Positions 1-11,513 of a stretch of DNA of 64,000 nt are shown piece after piece (position 1 is the first letter of the stretch; every line of letters starts with the position of its first letter). The position numbers and the translations under genes are program-made. A model generated the notes under the pieces. That model was not told where the DNA came from, made no database searches, and worked only from the letters and a program-made list of their open reading frames with translations. The DNA comes from Auanema rhodensis (lineage: Eukaryota > Nematoda > Chromadorea > Rhabditida > Rhabditidae): NCBI GenBank assembly GCA_964057225.1, contig OZ059900.1:26489638-26553637 (forward strand). Reading direction: 5' to 3'.

Positions 1-3000
1 ACATGATAAATGTGTATCTGTGGTAACGAATTTTGTTTCATTGTTTTAATTGGCTAATTCTGAGTTGAATGAAAAGTAGCACATTATTCTAGGATCAAAA
101 ATGAAAATTTTAGAATATTTAATTTTTCATAAAAATAGAACGAAACAGCAAGTTGAGCCCGCCGCAAAACATGATAAATGTGTTTCTGTGCTAACGAATT
201 TTGTTTCATTGTTTTAATTGGCTAATTCTGAGTTGAATGAAATGTAGCACATTATTCTAGGACCAAAAATGAAAATTTTAGAATATTTAATTTTTCATAA
301 AAATCGAACGAAATAGCAAGTTGAGCCCGCCGCAAAACATGATAAATGTGTTTCTGTGCTAACGAATTTTGTTCCATTGTTTTAATAGGCTAACTCTGAG
401 TTGAATGAAATGTAGCACATTATTCTAGGACCAAAAATGAAAATTTTAGAATATTCAATTTTTCATAAAAATCGAACGAAATAGCAAGTTGAGCCCGCCG
501 CAAAACATGATAAATGTGTTTCTGTGCTAACGAATTTTGTTTCATTGTTTTAATTGGCTAATTCTGAGTTGAATGAAATGTAGCACATTATTCTAGGACC
601 AAAAATGAAAATTTTAGAATATTTAATTTTTCATAAAAATAGAACGAAACAGCAAGTTGAGCCCGCCGCAAAACATGATAAATGTGTTTCTGTGGTAACG
701 AATTTTGTTTCATTGTTTCAATTGGCTAATTCTGAGTTGAATGAAAAGTAGCACATTATTCTAGGACCAAAAATGAAAATTTTAGAATATTTAATTTTTC
801 ATAAAAATCGAACGAAACAGCAAGTTGAGCCCGCCGCAAAACATGATAAATGTGTATCTGTGGTAACGAATTTTGTTTCATTGTTTTAATTGGCTAATTC
901 TGAGTTGAATGAAAAGTAGCACATTATTCTAGGATCAAAAATGAAAATTTTAGAATATTTAATTTTTCATAAAAATCGAACAAAATAGCAAGTTGAGCCC
1001 GCCGCAAAACATGATAAATGTGTTTCTGTGCTAACGAATTTTGTTTCATTGTTTTAATTGGCTAATTCTGAGTTGAATGAAATGTAGCACATTATTCTAG
1101 GACCAAAAATGAAAATTTTAGAATATTCAATTTTTCATAAAAATCGAACGAAATAGCAAGTTGAGCCCGCCGCAAAACATGATAAATGTGTTTCTGTGCT
1201 AACGAATTTTGTTTCATTGTTTTAATTGGCTAATTCTGAGTCGAATGAAATGTAGCACATTATTCTAGGACCAAAAATGAAAATTTTAGAATATTTAATT
1301 TTTCATAAAAATAGAACGAAACAGCAAGTTGAGCCCGCCGCAAAACATGATAAATGTGTTTCTGTGGTAACGAATTTTGTTTCATTGTTTCAATTGGCTA
1401 ATTCTGAGTTGAATGAAAAGTAGCACATTATTCTAGGACCAAAAATGAAAATTTTAGAATATTTAATTTTTCATAAAAATCGAACGAAACAGCAAGTTGA
1501 GCCCGCCGCAAAACATGATAAATGTGTTTCTGTGCTAACGAATTTTGTTCCATTGTTTAAATTGGCTAATTCTGAGTTGAATGAAAAGTAGCACATTATT
1601 CTAGGACCAAAAATGAAAATTTTAGAATATTTAATTTTTCATAAAAATCGAACGAAACAGCAAGTTGAGCCCGCCGCAAAACATGATAAATGTGTTTCTG
1701 TGGTAACGAATTTGGTTTCATTGTTTTAATTGGCTAATTCTGAGTTGAATGAAATGTAGCACATTATTCTAGGACCAAAAATGAAAATTTTAGAATATTT
1801 AATTTTTCATAAAAATCGAACGAAACAGCAAGTTGAGCCCGCCGCAAAACATGATAAATGTGTTTCTGTGGTAACGAATTTTGTTTCATTGTTTTAATTG
1901 GCTAATTCTGAGTTGAATGAAATGTAGCACATTATTCTAGGACCAAAAATGAAAATTTTAGAATATTTAATTTTTCATAAAAATCGAACGAAACAGCAAG
2001 TTGAGCCCGCCGCAAAACATGATAAATGTGTTTCTGTAGTAACGAATTTTGTTTCATTGTTTTAATTGGCTAATTCTGAGTTGAATGAAATGTAGCACAT
2101 TATTCTAGGACCAAAAATGAAAATTTTAGAATTTTTAATTTTTCATAAAAATCGAACGAAACAGCAAGTTGAGCCCGCCGCAAAACATGATAAATGTGTT
2201 TCTGTGCTAACGAATTTTGTTCCATTGTTTAAATTGGCTAATTCTGAGTTGAATGAAATGTAGCACATTATTCTAGGACCAAAAATGAAAATTTTAGAAT
2301 ATTTAATTTTTCATAAAAATCGAACGAAACAGCAAGTTGAGCCCGCCGCAAAACATGATAAATGTGTTTCTGTGCTAACGAATTTTGTTTCATTGTTTTA
2401 ATTGGCTAATTCTGAGTTGAATGAAATGTAGCACATTATTCTAGGACCAAAAATGAAAATTTTAGAATATTTAATTTTTCATAAAAATCGAACGAAATAG
2501 CAAGTTGAGCCCGCCGCAAAACATGATAAATGTGTATCTGTGGTAACGAATTTTGTTTCATTGTTTTAATTGGCTAATTCTGAGTTGAATGAAAAGTAGC
2601 ACATTATTCTAGGATCAAAAATGAAAATTTTAGAATATTTAATTTTTCATAAAAATCGAACGAAATAGCAAGTTGAGCCCGCCGCAAAACATGATAAATG
2701 TGTTTCTGTGCTAACGAATTTTGTTTCATTGTTTTAATTGGTTAATTCTGAGTTGAATGAAATGTAGCACATTATTCTAGGACCAAAAATGAAAATTTTA
2801 GAATATTTAATTTTTCATAAAAATCGAACGAAACAGCAAGTTGAGCCCGCCGCAAAACATGATAAATGTGTTTCTGTGGTAACGAATTTTGTTTCATTGT
2901 TTTAATTGGCTAATTCTGAGTTGAATGAAAAGTAGCACATTATTCTAGGATCAAAAATGAAAATTTTAGAATATTTAATTTTTCATAAAAATCGAACAAA

Positions 3001-3978
3001 ATAGCAAGTTGAGCCCGCCGCAAAACATGATAAATGTGTTTCTGTGCTAACGAATTTTGTTTCATTGTTTTAATTGGCTAATTCTGAGTTGAATGAAATG
3101 TAGCACATTATTCTAGGACCAAAAATGAAAATTTTAGAATATTTAATTTTTCATAAAAATCGAACAAAATAGCAAGTTGAGCCCGCCGCAAAACATGATA
3201 AATGTGTTTCTGTGCTAACGAATTTTGTTTCATTGTTTTAATAGGCTAATTCTGAGTTGAATGAAATGTAGCACATTATTCTAGGACCAAAAATGAAAAT
3301 TTTAGAATATTCAATTTTTCATAAAAATCGAACGAAATAGCAAGTTGAGCCCGCCGCAAAACATGATAAATGTGTTTCTGTGCTAACGAATTTTGTTTCA
3401 TTGTTTTAATTGGCTAATTCTGAGTTGAATGAAATGTAGCACATTATTCTAGGACCAAAAATGAAAATTTTAGAATATTCAATTTTTCATAAAAATCGAA
3501 CGAAATAGCAAGTTGAGCCCGCCGCAAAACATGATAAATGTGTTTCTGTGCTAACGAATTTTGTTTCATTGTTTTAATTGGCTAATTCTGAGTTGAATGA
3601 AATGTAGCACATTATTCTAGGACCAAAAATGAAAATTTTAGAATATTTAATTTTTCATAAAAATAGAACGAAACAGCAAGTTGAGCCCGCCGCAAAACAT
3701 GATAAATGTGTTTCTGTGGTAACGAATTTTGTTTCATTGTTTCAATTGGCTAATTCTGAGTTGAATGAAAAGTAGCACATTATTCTAGGACCAAAAATGA
3801 AAATTTTAGAATATTTAATTTTTCATAAAAATCGAACGAAACAGCAAGTTGAGCCCGCCGCAAAACATGATAAATGTGTTTCTGTGCTAACGAATTTTGT
3901 TCCATTGTTTAAATTGGCTAATTCTGAGTTGAATGAAAAGTAGCACATTATTCTAGGACCAAAAATGAAAATTTTAGA
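1..3978. repeat. 168-bp satellite array, segment A (about 23.7 monomers)
   Basis: Head-to-tail copies of a 168-bp AT-rich monomer. The landmark acatgataaatg recurs at 1, 169, 337 and so on, and a GC-richer block (gagcccgccgcaaaac) marks the end of each unit. Monomers differ at a few diagnostic positions: gtgtTtctgtgCtaacg versus gtgtAtctgtgGtaacg, and cgaacgaaaTag versus agaacgaaaCag. Positions 1-840 and 841-1680 share the same order of variants, giving a 5-monomer (840 bp) higher-order repeat; the marker variant returns at 2521. No gene is present. The segment ends in the TAGA target duplication of the first LTR element. Confidence 0.97.
3975..3978. other. Target-site duplication of element 1 (TAGA)
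   Basis: TAGA at 3975-3978 directly precedes the TGT start of the left LTR and is repeated at 11062-11065 directly after the ACA end of the right LTR. An uninterrupted monomer reads attttagaatattt here with a single TAGA, so the duplication is real. Four base pairs is usual for Ty3/Gypsy integrases. Confidence 0.93.
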
Positions 3979-4338
3979 TGTAAGAGAATGAGATATAATA
4001 GAAAGGGGAGGGGAGTTGTTTTTAATAAAGCTCATTTAAATGAGAAGCGCGGGAAAAGAAGGTGTGACACCCGAGGTATGAATACTAATTAGCGGGCGCG
4101 GGAATTTTATCGTGTAAGGACCACAGCTGGGATTTTAGGCCAGAGGGTTTTTAGTTTAAGCTGATTTTGTGGCGGAGTTAGGTAGTTTTGTTCGTTATCG
4201 TAATTTTTAGTAGCTATAAATTGTTGTTTTAAAGAAAGTTTTGATAAGTCGGAAATTCATAGTTTGAAAGTTGTAAAAATCCTTATTTTTGGGAAAATTT
4301 CTTGATAAAAGAACTAATTAAAGTAGACATTCGCTACA
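3979..4338 (+). repeat. 5' LTR of element 1 (shortened)
   Basis: Begins TGTAAGAGAATG and ends CGCTACA; matches 10585-11061 except for three visible substitutions and the absence of 117 bp after ggtagttttg (about 4190). The first 114 bp equal the end of the pol coding frame in the 3' copy. AATAAA lies at 4024-4029 and a TATAAA at 4215-4220. Because the missing stretch lies just upstream of the TATA-like site, it may have removed promoter-proximal sequence; that is inference. Confidence 0.95.
4215..4220 (+). promoter_or_regulatory. Possible TATA box in 5' LTR of element 1
   Basis: TATAAA within tagctataaattg, present in both LTRs (10938-10943 in the right copy). It is the only good TATA match in the LTR. 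No start site can be fixed from sequence, and in an AT-rich LTR this could be chance. Confidence 0.35.
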
Positions 4339-4356
4339 TGGGGGCCGACCTTGTCA
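4339..4356 (+). other. Candidate primer-binding site of element 1
   Basis: TGGGGGCCGACCTTG directly abuts the 5' LTR, with the TGG expected for pairing to a tRNA 3' CCA end. I could not match it confidently to one tRNA. The untranslated leader then runs to the Gag start at 4496. Confidence 0.55.
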
Positions 4357-4495
4357 AGTAATTCAACTGTTAAACTAATAATTTTTGACTTGATTTTCTT
4401 TATTGTTTTGTTTTTCTTCGTTTTGTTTCTCGTTAATATCGTGTCGTGTGGATTAATTGGTACATAGATTATAAGCAGGAAAAGATCTCCGGACC

Positions 4496-7150
4496 ATGGA
4501 TACAGTGGAGGCTGTTCAGAATGAACAGGTACGAAATCTTTTTGCTGATTTGATCGGTAGATGTAAGGCGCGCATTTTGGAAAGCTCGCAAAAGTTAATC
4601 GCACGCGTGCAACAGCCTAGCCTTATGTCAGTTACAAAGGTCAGGACAGGTGCTCCTTTCCAGGAAATGTATGACATCATGGCTGATGAGCTGGCACACG
4701 TAGAGAGAGAAATATCCGTGAGACTGTCAAGTGGTGAGGAAATCACTTTGGCAGACGGAGAGTTAGCTAGGAGGTCGGAAGTGGACCTTATCTTAGAAAC
4801 TCGAGGATTAACAGATCCGACAGCACTAGAAACGTATCTAACGCAGTCGAAGAGAGAACTCCAGAAATCTCTAAGGGAAATCCAGGAGTTACAGGAACTC
4901 TTAAAGGAATCCCGAACAGACTCATTCTCAGTCCAGGTGGACCGAGGAGAAAATGAGCTGTTGAAAGAAGCCCACACTCAGTTACACCAACTGAAAGTTC
5001 AAAATGAACAAGTGAGGGAAAAATTGCTGAAGGCGCAAGACGAATTGAAGGTTCAATTTGAGCGCAGCATTACTCTAGAAAACGAGGTGCGGATGGCACG
5101 CTCCGAAATAGAGGTGTGGAAGGCTCGCGCGGAGAAAGAGAATGTAGCAGATATTCTACTTATGCCGACTTCTTCCAGATCCCAAACAGGGACCACATCA
5201 CAACAGATTGTGATGGAACCAGAGCGCTGCAGGCGGGACTCGGAACAAAAAATCGAGCTGCGACAACTACTACGGGAAATCAAGGAAAGTACTCAAGGTA
5301 CGCCCATTGATGATTACTGGACTAGAGTGAGAATGTTACCTAGCCTTGAGAAGTTCCCGGGGGAATCCAATACCTCCTTAGATAAACACATAGATGCTTT
5401 TAATGAACAGTACCCCAAAGAACGGTGGAACGAAAGACACCGATGCCGATTCCTACGGGACTCGTTGAGGGGAATAGCCCTGCAGACTTTTGATGCGGCA
5501 ATAGCAGAAAGTCTGGATGCTCGCATTGCAATTTTTAAAACAGCGATGCTGGAGCGCAAAGGAATAGAGCGATACCAGGCGGCTAAAGACTTGGATAAGC
5601 TCACTATGTATAATTATGATGTGCAAGGATATTGCACAAGACTGGAGGAGCTTTATACGAAAGCATACCCAGAGGTAGTGGACGTTAGTTCGTCCCATGA
5701 CCTAGCAATGCGGTTATTTCGCCAGATCGAAAACTGGCCACACGCTGCAGCAATCCAAAGTTGGATTGCAAGATCAGATCCTACGGGCTTATATACTGAA
5801 ATTAAGGTATGGGCTACGTTGAGAGCGGAACTTAGTCGCTCCCAACACAGAGAACCTTTTCGACCAATTCAGAGAGATAAGACCAGAGAGCGAAATTTTG
5901 TGGGTGGGGTATCAAAACCGATTCGCCTGGACAGACCCATGCAACCTAGAGCTGATAAACCAGCACCACCTAGGCTTATGAAGTGTTTTATTTGTCAAGA
6001 GACCACACACTTGAAACGAGATTGCCCGAGAAAGACAGCAGGAATACACCAACTCTGTACAAATGGTAGTACAGGATATACGCCTAAAGAAAAGGTAGAA
6101 CACATTTTGAAAACTCTACAGTTAGGTTGTATGGAACCGACAGCTCCGGTTATGAAAGACTTGCCGATCGAACAGATAGAATTATGCGGCTGCAAAATGC
6201 CCGCACTAATCGATAGTGGAGCCCAAGTCTCGGTACTCTCCACAGCAATGTTGGAAGAACTGGTGAACAACGGCATAGATATACAACAACATATACTAAA
6301 AGCCGAGCCAGTGGATTACTTAAATATTAGGGCTGTTGGTCAGCATAAAGTGGATGCAATTACATGCATCACGTTTTGGGTAAAATTACCGAAAAATGAA
6401 AGGCAGACGACCATACCGTTTACCATAATAAGATCCCCAAAACCAGAAATAATTTTAGGCATAAATGCCTTTGAATTGCTAGGCATACGAATGGCATATA
6501 CCAGTGAAGAAGAACCGGCATTTGTACAGCGCCGCTATCTTTTGCAGCCTGGAGAAACTAGGCAGGTGAAAATAAAGGTACCAGCTGATAAGTCAATTTT
6601 GTGGAGCTCACATACTAGTATACCAGATGTGGTAACACATCCGGACGGGGAGGTCACAATACCAGTGACTAATCATGGTAAAACCGTGATCATTTTTGAT
6701 CAGAAGAACGCAGTAGGCACTTGGTTATCGGAAACAGAGAAACCAACTACAGCTGATATAGCGCTGATCAGGGATGAGCAACTTGCTGCCTTAAAGGAAA
6801 TAAAACAGCTGGATTTCACCCCGATACTTGACCAAGCTGATGCAGCGTACATACAAAAACAGGAATTACGACAATTACTGGAGCGATATACAGATATCTT
6901 TGCGCAACCAGACAAGATCTTGCCTCAGATCAGAGCACCGCTGGTGGAAATAGACACAGGCGACGCAAATCCGATAGCTCAACGGGCTCGGCCCGTACCA
7001 TTAGCAGTACAGGCGGAACTAACCGACGCACTGATTGAGATGGAGAAATCGGGGATCACGGAAAGATCCAAATCTCCATGGGCATCACCGATAGTACTAG
7101 TACGAAAACAGGACAGTAGCTTAAGAGTATGTGTTGACTATGGCAAGTAG
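4496..7150 (+). CDS. gag-pro: Gag-protease and start of RT, element 1 (truncated by frame break)
   Basis: An 884-residue frame. Residues 1-265 are helical and charged with a long coiled coil (about 110-215). Residues 270-450 look like a Ty3-type capsid region. A zinc knuckle CFICQETTHLKRDC (C497-x2-C500-x4-H505-x4-C510) marks nucleocapsid. An aspartic protease active site LIDSGAQVSVLS (D573-S-G-A) and the ILGINAFELLG segment follow. From about 825 the reverse transcriptase starts, with the palm entry region up to RVCVDY, then stops at TAG 7148-7150. In intact relatives protease and RT continue in one frame, so the stop is a break: the RT part with the first catalytic aspartate is absent and the next coding stretch is in another frame. 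The ATG is in good context (gaccATGG) and is the first after the LTR leader. Confidence 0.9.
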   Translation: MDTVEAVQNEQVRNLFADLIGRCKARILESSQKLIARVQQPSLMSVTKVRTGAPFQEMYDIMADELAHVEREISVRLSSGEEITLADGELARRSEVDLILETRGLTDPTALETYLTQSKRELQKSLREIQELQELLKESRTDSFSVQVDRGENELLKEAHTQLHQLKVQNEQVREKLLKAQDELKVQFERSITLENEVRMARSEIEVWKARAEKENVADILLMPTSSRSQTGTTSQQIVMEPERCRRDSEQKIELRQLLREIKESTQGTPIDDYWTRVRMLPSLEKFPGESNTSLDKHIDAFNEQYPKERWNERHRCRFLRDSLRGIALQTFDAAIAESLDARIAIFKTAMLERKGIERYQAAKDLDKLTMYNYDVQGYCTRLEELYTKAYPEVVDVSSSHDLAMRLFRQIENWPHAAAIQSWIARSDPTGLYTEIKVWATLRAELSRSQHREPFRPIQRDKTRERNFVGGVSKPIRLDRPMQPRADKPAPPRLMKCFICQETTHLKRDCPRKTAGIHQLCTNGSTGYTPKEKVEHILKTLQLGCMEPTAPVMKDLPIEQIELCGCKMPALIDSGAQVSVLSTAMLEELVNNGIDIQQHILKAEPVDYLNIRAVGQHKVDAITCITFWVKLPKNERQTTIPFTIIRSPKPEIILGINAFELLGIRMAYTSEEEPAFVQRRYLLQPGETRQVKIKVPADKSILWSSHTSIPDVVTHPDGEVTIPVTNHGKTVIIFDQKNAVGTWLSETEKPTTADIALIRDEQLAALKEIKQLDFTPILDQADAAYIQKQELRQLLERYTDIFAQPDKILPQIRAPLVEIDTGDANPIAQRARPVPLAVQAELTDALIEMEKSGITERSKSPWASPIVLVRKQDSSLRVCVDYGK

Positions 7151-10100
7151 GGTTGTCGTCTAATGCAAAAGAAAAAACGGCATTTGCAACACATAGAGGA
7201 TTATTCCAGTTTAAACGACTACCTTTTGGGTTAGCAAATAGCCCGTCCATTTTTCAACGATGCATAGACAGTGTTATAATTCAAACAGGATTATGGAACA
7301 CGGAAATTTTTGCATATTTAGATGATATCATCGTAGGTACCAGCACTAGGGAAAGACACCTGGAGGTTCTAGAGATATTGTTCAAAGTTCTTAGAGACTG
7401 TTGTGTCTCTTTAAAAATTGAGAAATGCAAGTTGTTGCGTGAAAACATAAAATTCTTAGGTCATGTAATCACAACAGCTGGCCTGAGAACTGACGAAAGT
7501 AAAGTGACTGCTGTCACACAGTTTCCAATACCGACATCGGTTACGGAGTTACGTTCCTTCGTAGGAATGTTGACGTATTATAGAAAGTTTATTAAGGGTT
7601 TTGCTCAAATTGCGAGTCCACTTTACAAATTAATGAGCCCTAAGGTGAAATGGGAATGGACCCCCGCTGCACAGGAAGCAGTAAACCAGCTCAAGCGCAA
7701 CATCACGTCTGCACCAGTGTTAGTTCAACCCGATATAGAGGCAGCGCGAGCAGGCTCAAGACCATTTATTATTTATTCGGATGCGAGTATAATCGGTACC
7801 GGCGCAGTACTAAGTCAGGAAGGACAGGATGGTTTTCTACACCCTATCTCGTTCTGTTCAAAAACGTTGAATAAACACGAAAAGAATTACACTATTACAG
7901 ACTTGGAAGCATTGGCCATTGTACATGCAGTACACAGGTTTCATCCGTTAATATATGGGGTACGAGTGATCGTACGTACGGATCACCAACCGTTACTGGC
8001 TCTTTTCAAAAGCGTAGCATCTTCTAATAGGTTAACACGCTGGGCACTCCAACTTCGTAGATACAATATGGAAATCGAATATGTAAAAGGGAAGATCAAC
8101 ATCGTGGCTGATGCTCTCAGCCGAGGTCCTATAACAGACCCTGAACATACACAGGAAGAGTCGCTTAAAGTAGCGGAGGAGATAATCATTGCAACAATTA
8201 CAACAGCAGATGATCCGGATAATTGGCTGGATTTACTACGAAATGAGCAGCCATGGGATCAGGTGATACACATAGTAGAGAGCGGAATTTCTAAAGAATG
8301 GAAACTGGGGAAGCTCAAAATCAACAGCGAAATGTTCTTCATACACGGTGATAATTTAATTCTCACAGAAGAAACAGGGCGGACAAGAATGGTAGTCCCG
8401 GAAAAAAAGCGTTTCGAATTAATCGAACTACTACACGCAGGTGATTGGTCAGGCCACTTTGGACCTAAAAAGCTGATTCAACAGCTTACAGAGAAGTACT
8501 TTTGGACGTCAATAACAAAAGATGTATATTCATGGCATATACGATGCATGCGTTGCTATCTAGAAAATTATCAGAATACAAACAGACCACCGTTGAAACC
8601 AATACTCACGTCAAAACCGTACGAAATTATAGGTATGGATGTTGTTGAGTTGGGTAAGACAACAAGAGGGGCTCGATACGCACTCACAGTGGTAGATTAC
8701 TTTTCGAAATGGGCAGCTCTTTACCCCATAACAGATAAATCGTCTAATACGATTCTACAAACGTTCATGGAACGATGGGTAGGATACGGAGGCAGATTGC
8801 CTAAAAAGATCATCAGTGATAATGGACTAGAATTCGACAATAAGGAATTCAAAGCAATGTTACACGGTTTAAGGATAACATGGGCTCCTAGCAAGGCATA
8901 TAACCCCAGGGAAAACGGGTTAGCTGAGAGGGTACAACGGACGGTTGTCACCATGCTAAGGAAGAGTGATTGTTTTCGAGCAGAATGGGACCGCAGAATT
9001 CCATTTACTTTGCTAGCATACAACTGTACACCACATGAAACCACGGGAAAATCTCCATACGAGATTTTACATGGATACACACCAGACATATTAGAGTTCC
9101 AAGTTACGGAGCAAGTCACGGGACAATTAATATCGTATAACTCGTATACAGAAACTCTGCGACAAGTTTTGGGAAAGACGCATTTAGCGGCACGACAACA
9201 GTTAGAGAAGGCTGCACAAAGACAGAAACAGCAATATGACAAACACCATAACACTGAGAAGTCACATCAGTTCGAGGACGGTGAAAAAGTTATGTTACGC
9301 ATCCTAACTGAATCAGGTCCACAGAAAAAGCTAGGATTCCCATATCAGGGACCATTCGAAATAAAGGAACAGACTGACAATTCTGCTAAGATAGCAGCAC
9401 ATGGCAAAAATAACACAAAAGTCTTACAAGTTCAGAAGGACTTGTTAGTTCCTTTGCCACATAACAGTAATATCATTAAGTTAGCAAAAGGGAGAGGGAA
9501 ACGAGGACGTCCAAAGAAAAATGTTCAGATGAACTTAATAAGATGTAGCCACTTTAGGGCTACGGATCCGCGATCCGAGGATACTTGCAAATCACAGATC
9601 ACGTTCAAAGATGCATGTTCAGATATTCTCACAGTTCCAGTTTTTTTACATCATGTAAAAATACCAGCTCCACTTCAGCTTGCAAAAGTATTAGAACTGA
9701 TAATACAGGAGGAATCAGAACTGAGCATACTGGCGGCGTTACGTACACAACCAGAAGAGGTTGCTTTAACAGCGGTAGCTGTGGCGATGGGAATTCATCG
9801 CGAATTATGTCTTCACGTCATCCGAGATGCAACTATCTCTATGACTGATCACGAAGCTGTATCTCCACTATCGGCGGCTGAAGTAGATTGGGCAGTTGGC
9901 AATGCTTTATACGAATTGAAGAAGGCAAGACATGCATTCGAGAGGAAGGATTTGCCGCGAACGGATATTGCGAAAGATCTATGGATCTTCCCAGAAGAAT
10001 TCAAGACGTTGTTCCAGGACAGAGGATATCATAAAGAGATGATCCTCCTACAAGATCGAGACTCAATGTTCAGAGTCAACGCGTATGCGAGAAAAATCGA

Positions 10101-10698
10101 TGAGATAAACAGGCTGTTCGTGATCGTGCCGGCAAAGAAGAATGAAAGGCAACTTCATCAATGGTGGGAGAGAGGCCAGTTGGCGGATACGGTCAACAAC
10201 AAAAATGTGACAGCGATATATTTCTTGTTACCAACGATCCAGCATGACTACTACGATGAAATCATCACCTTTATGGAAAAAGAAGTGTTACAGTTAAAGG
10301 GTACGCTGCTTGGAATGGGAAAGGCTGCTACAGTCCACATGATTGGAGAGAAGGAGAAGTCTCAAGTCAAGGTGATAAGGGCACAAGGATGTGTAGGGAT
10401 CGACAGCTTGAAAACAGAAAAATACTTTACGACGGAACAATCTATTAAGATCTTGACAGCTTGGGAAGAAGATTTGAAGAAAGAAAATGTTGATTTCAAT
10501 TGGAAGATGAAAGAGGAGGAAATGAACAAGAAGAGAAAAGAAGTACCGGAAAATCGTCGGGACGTCTCAGCTGGACCCCCGGAGTGTAAGAGAATGAGAT
10601 ATAATAGAAAGGGGAGGGGAGTTGTTTTTAATAAAGCTCATTTAAATGAGAAGCGCGGCAAAAGAAGGTGTGACACCCGAGGTATGAATACTAATTAG
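7141..10698 (+). pseudogene. pol: RT (partial)-RNase H-integrase with long C-terminal extension, element 1
   Basis: Open continuation of pol in a different frame; homology resumes at about 7141 (WQVG) without its own ATG. It carries RT motif B-type FGLANSPSIFQ, the catalytic YLDD (about 7315-7326), RNase H (YSDAS about 7774, TDHQPL about 7978, ADALSR about 8107), then integrase: HHCC finger (H...GHFGPKK...C-x2-C, about 8434-8560), catalytic Asp in MDVVELG (about 8635), SDNGLEF (about 8816) and the Glu in PRENGLAER (about 8905), and a GPF module (about 9340). After this comes an AT-hook, KRGRPKK (about 9499-9519), and about 360 residues I do not recognise: no signal peptide or membrane segment, soluble and mostly helical in look, with a Lys/Glu-rich end. 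The stop at 10696-10698 lies 114 bp inside the 3' LTR. The RT palm segment upstream, including the first catalytic aspartate, is missing. Confidence 0.9.
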
Positions 10699-11061
10699 CG
10701 GGCGCGGGAATTTTATCGTGTAAGGACCACAGCTGGGATTTTAGAACAGAGGGTTTTTAGTTTAAGCTGATTTTGTGGCGGAGTTAGGTAGTTTTTGAGT
10801 TCGGTTTATCTTTGTTTTAGTTGTAACAGGTTTTAGTTGTTAGTTTTACGCTTATTTTGTTTTATTTGTGTTGTTTTATAGTGATACTGTTTAATTCCGT
10901 AATTAACGTCGTGTTCGTTATCGTAATTTTTAGTAGCTATAAATTGTTGTTTTAAAGAAAGTTTTGATAAGTCGGAAATTCATAGTTTGAAAGTTGTAAA
11001 AATCCTTATTTTTGGGAAAATTTCTTGATAAAAGAACTAATTAAAGTAGACATTCGCTACA
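10585..11061 (+). repeat. 3' LTR of element 1 (full length)
   Basis: TGTAAGAGAATG to CGCTACA, 477 bp, followed by TAGA. It retains 117 bp (about 10795-10911) missing from the 5' LTR. The first 114 bp are read as the last codons of pol. AATAAA lies at 10630-10635. The stretch just upstream is not strongly purine-rich (ctggacccccggag), so the polypurine tract is not obvious; a purine-rich run lies further upstream at about 10503-10545. Confidence 0.95.
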
Positions 11062-11463
11062 TAGAATATTTAATTTTTCATAAAAATCGAACGAAATAGC
11101 AAGTTGAGCCCGCCGCAAAACATGATAAATGTGTTTCTGTGCTAACGAATTTTGTTCCATTGATTAAATTGGCTAATTCTGAGTTGAATGAAATGTAGCA
11201 CATTATTCTAGGATCAAAAATGAAAATTTTAGAATATTTAATTTTTCATAAAAATCGAACGAAACAGCAAGTTGAGCCCGCCGCAAAACATGATAAATGT
11301 GTTTCTGTGCTAACGAATTTTGTTTCATTGTTTTAATTGGCTAATTCTGAGTTGAATGAAAAGTAGCACATTATTCTAGGACCAAAAATGAAAATTTTAG
11401 AATATTTAATTTTTCATAAAAATCGAACGAAATAGCAAGTTTAGCCCGCCGCAAAACATGATA

Positions 11464-11513
11464 GATATGGATATATACTTACAAAAACTATTTTATATTA
11501 CTAAACGTTTTAT
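11464..11513. repeat. Hybrid satellite monomer subfamily (first of five copies)
   Basis: Within an otherwise standard monomer about 50 bp are replaced by unrelated sequence of the same length (gatatggatatatacttac... to ...ctaaacgttttattctgag), so the 168-bp phase is kept. Further copies start near 12136, 13144, 14320 and 15664; spacings are 672, 1008, 1176 and 1344 bp, all multiples of 168. The flanking half also carries linked changes (gagatgtagcacgttatgc). None is seen in segments A, C or D. Confidence 0.9.

Larger units (their letters stand above)
3979..11061 (+). mobile_element. Ty3/Gypsy LTR retrotransposon (element 1), defective RT
   Basis: A 7.08-kb element inserted in the satellite with TGT...ACA ends, a TAGA duplication, two LTRs (360 and 477 bp), Gag with a CCHC knuckle, a DSGA protease, RT, RNase H and an integrase placed after RNase H. 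Domain order protease-RT-RNase H-integrase with a YLDD polymerase motif and a 4-bp duplication place it in Ty3/Gypsy. No envelope gene is present. The LTRs differ by three substitutions seen by eye plus a 117-bp length difference, so insertion is fairly recent. A deletion with a frame change near 7140 breaks the reverse transcriptase, so this copy could move only with enzymes supplied in trans. Confidence 0.95.

Noticed and set aside
1..170. CENP-B box in the satellite monomer
   Set aside because: No segment matches the conserved positions of the CENP-B box on either strand.
1..3978. Possible CRISPR-like direct repeats
   Set aside because: Units are contiguous 168-bp monomers without unique spacers, in a eukaryotic context; this is satellite DNA.
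3823..4035. Minus-strand frame of 70 codons across the satellite/LTR junction
   Set aside because: Mostly satellite sequence read by chance; no start context or domain. Similar frames at 40409-40690, 49784-50053 and 60139-60345 are also satellite or LTR read-through.
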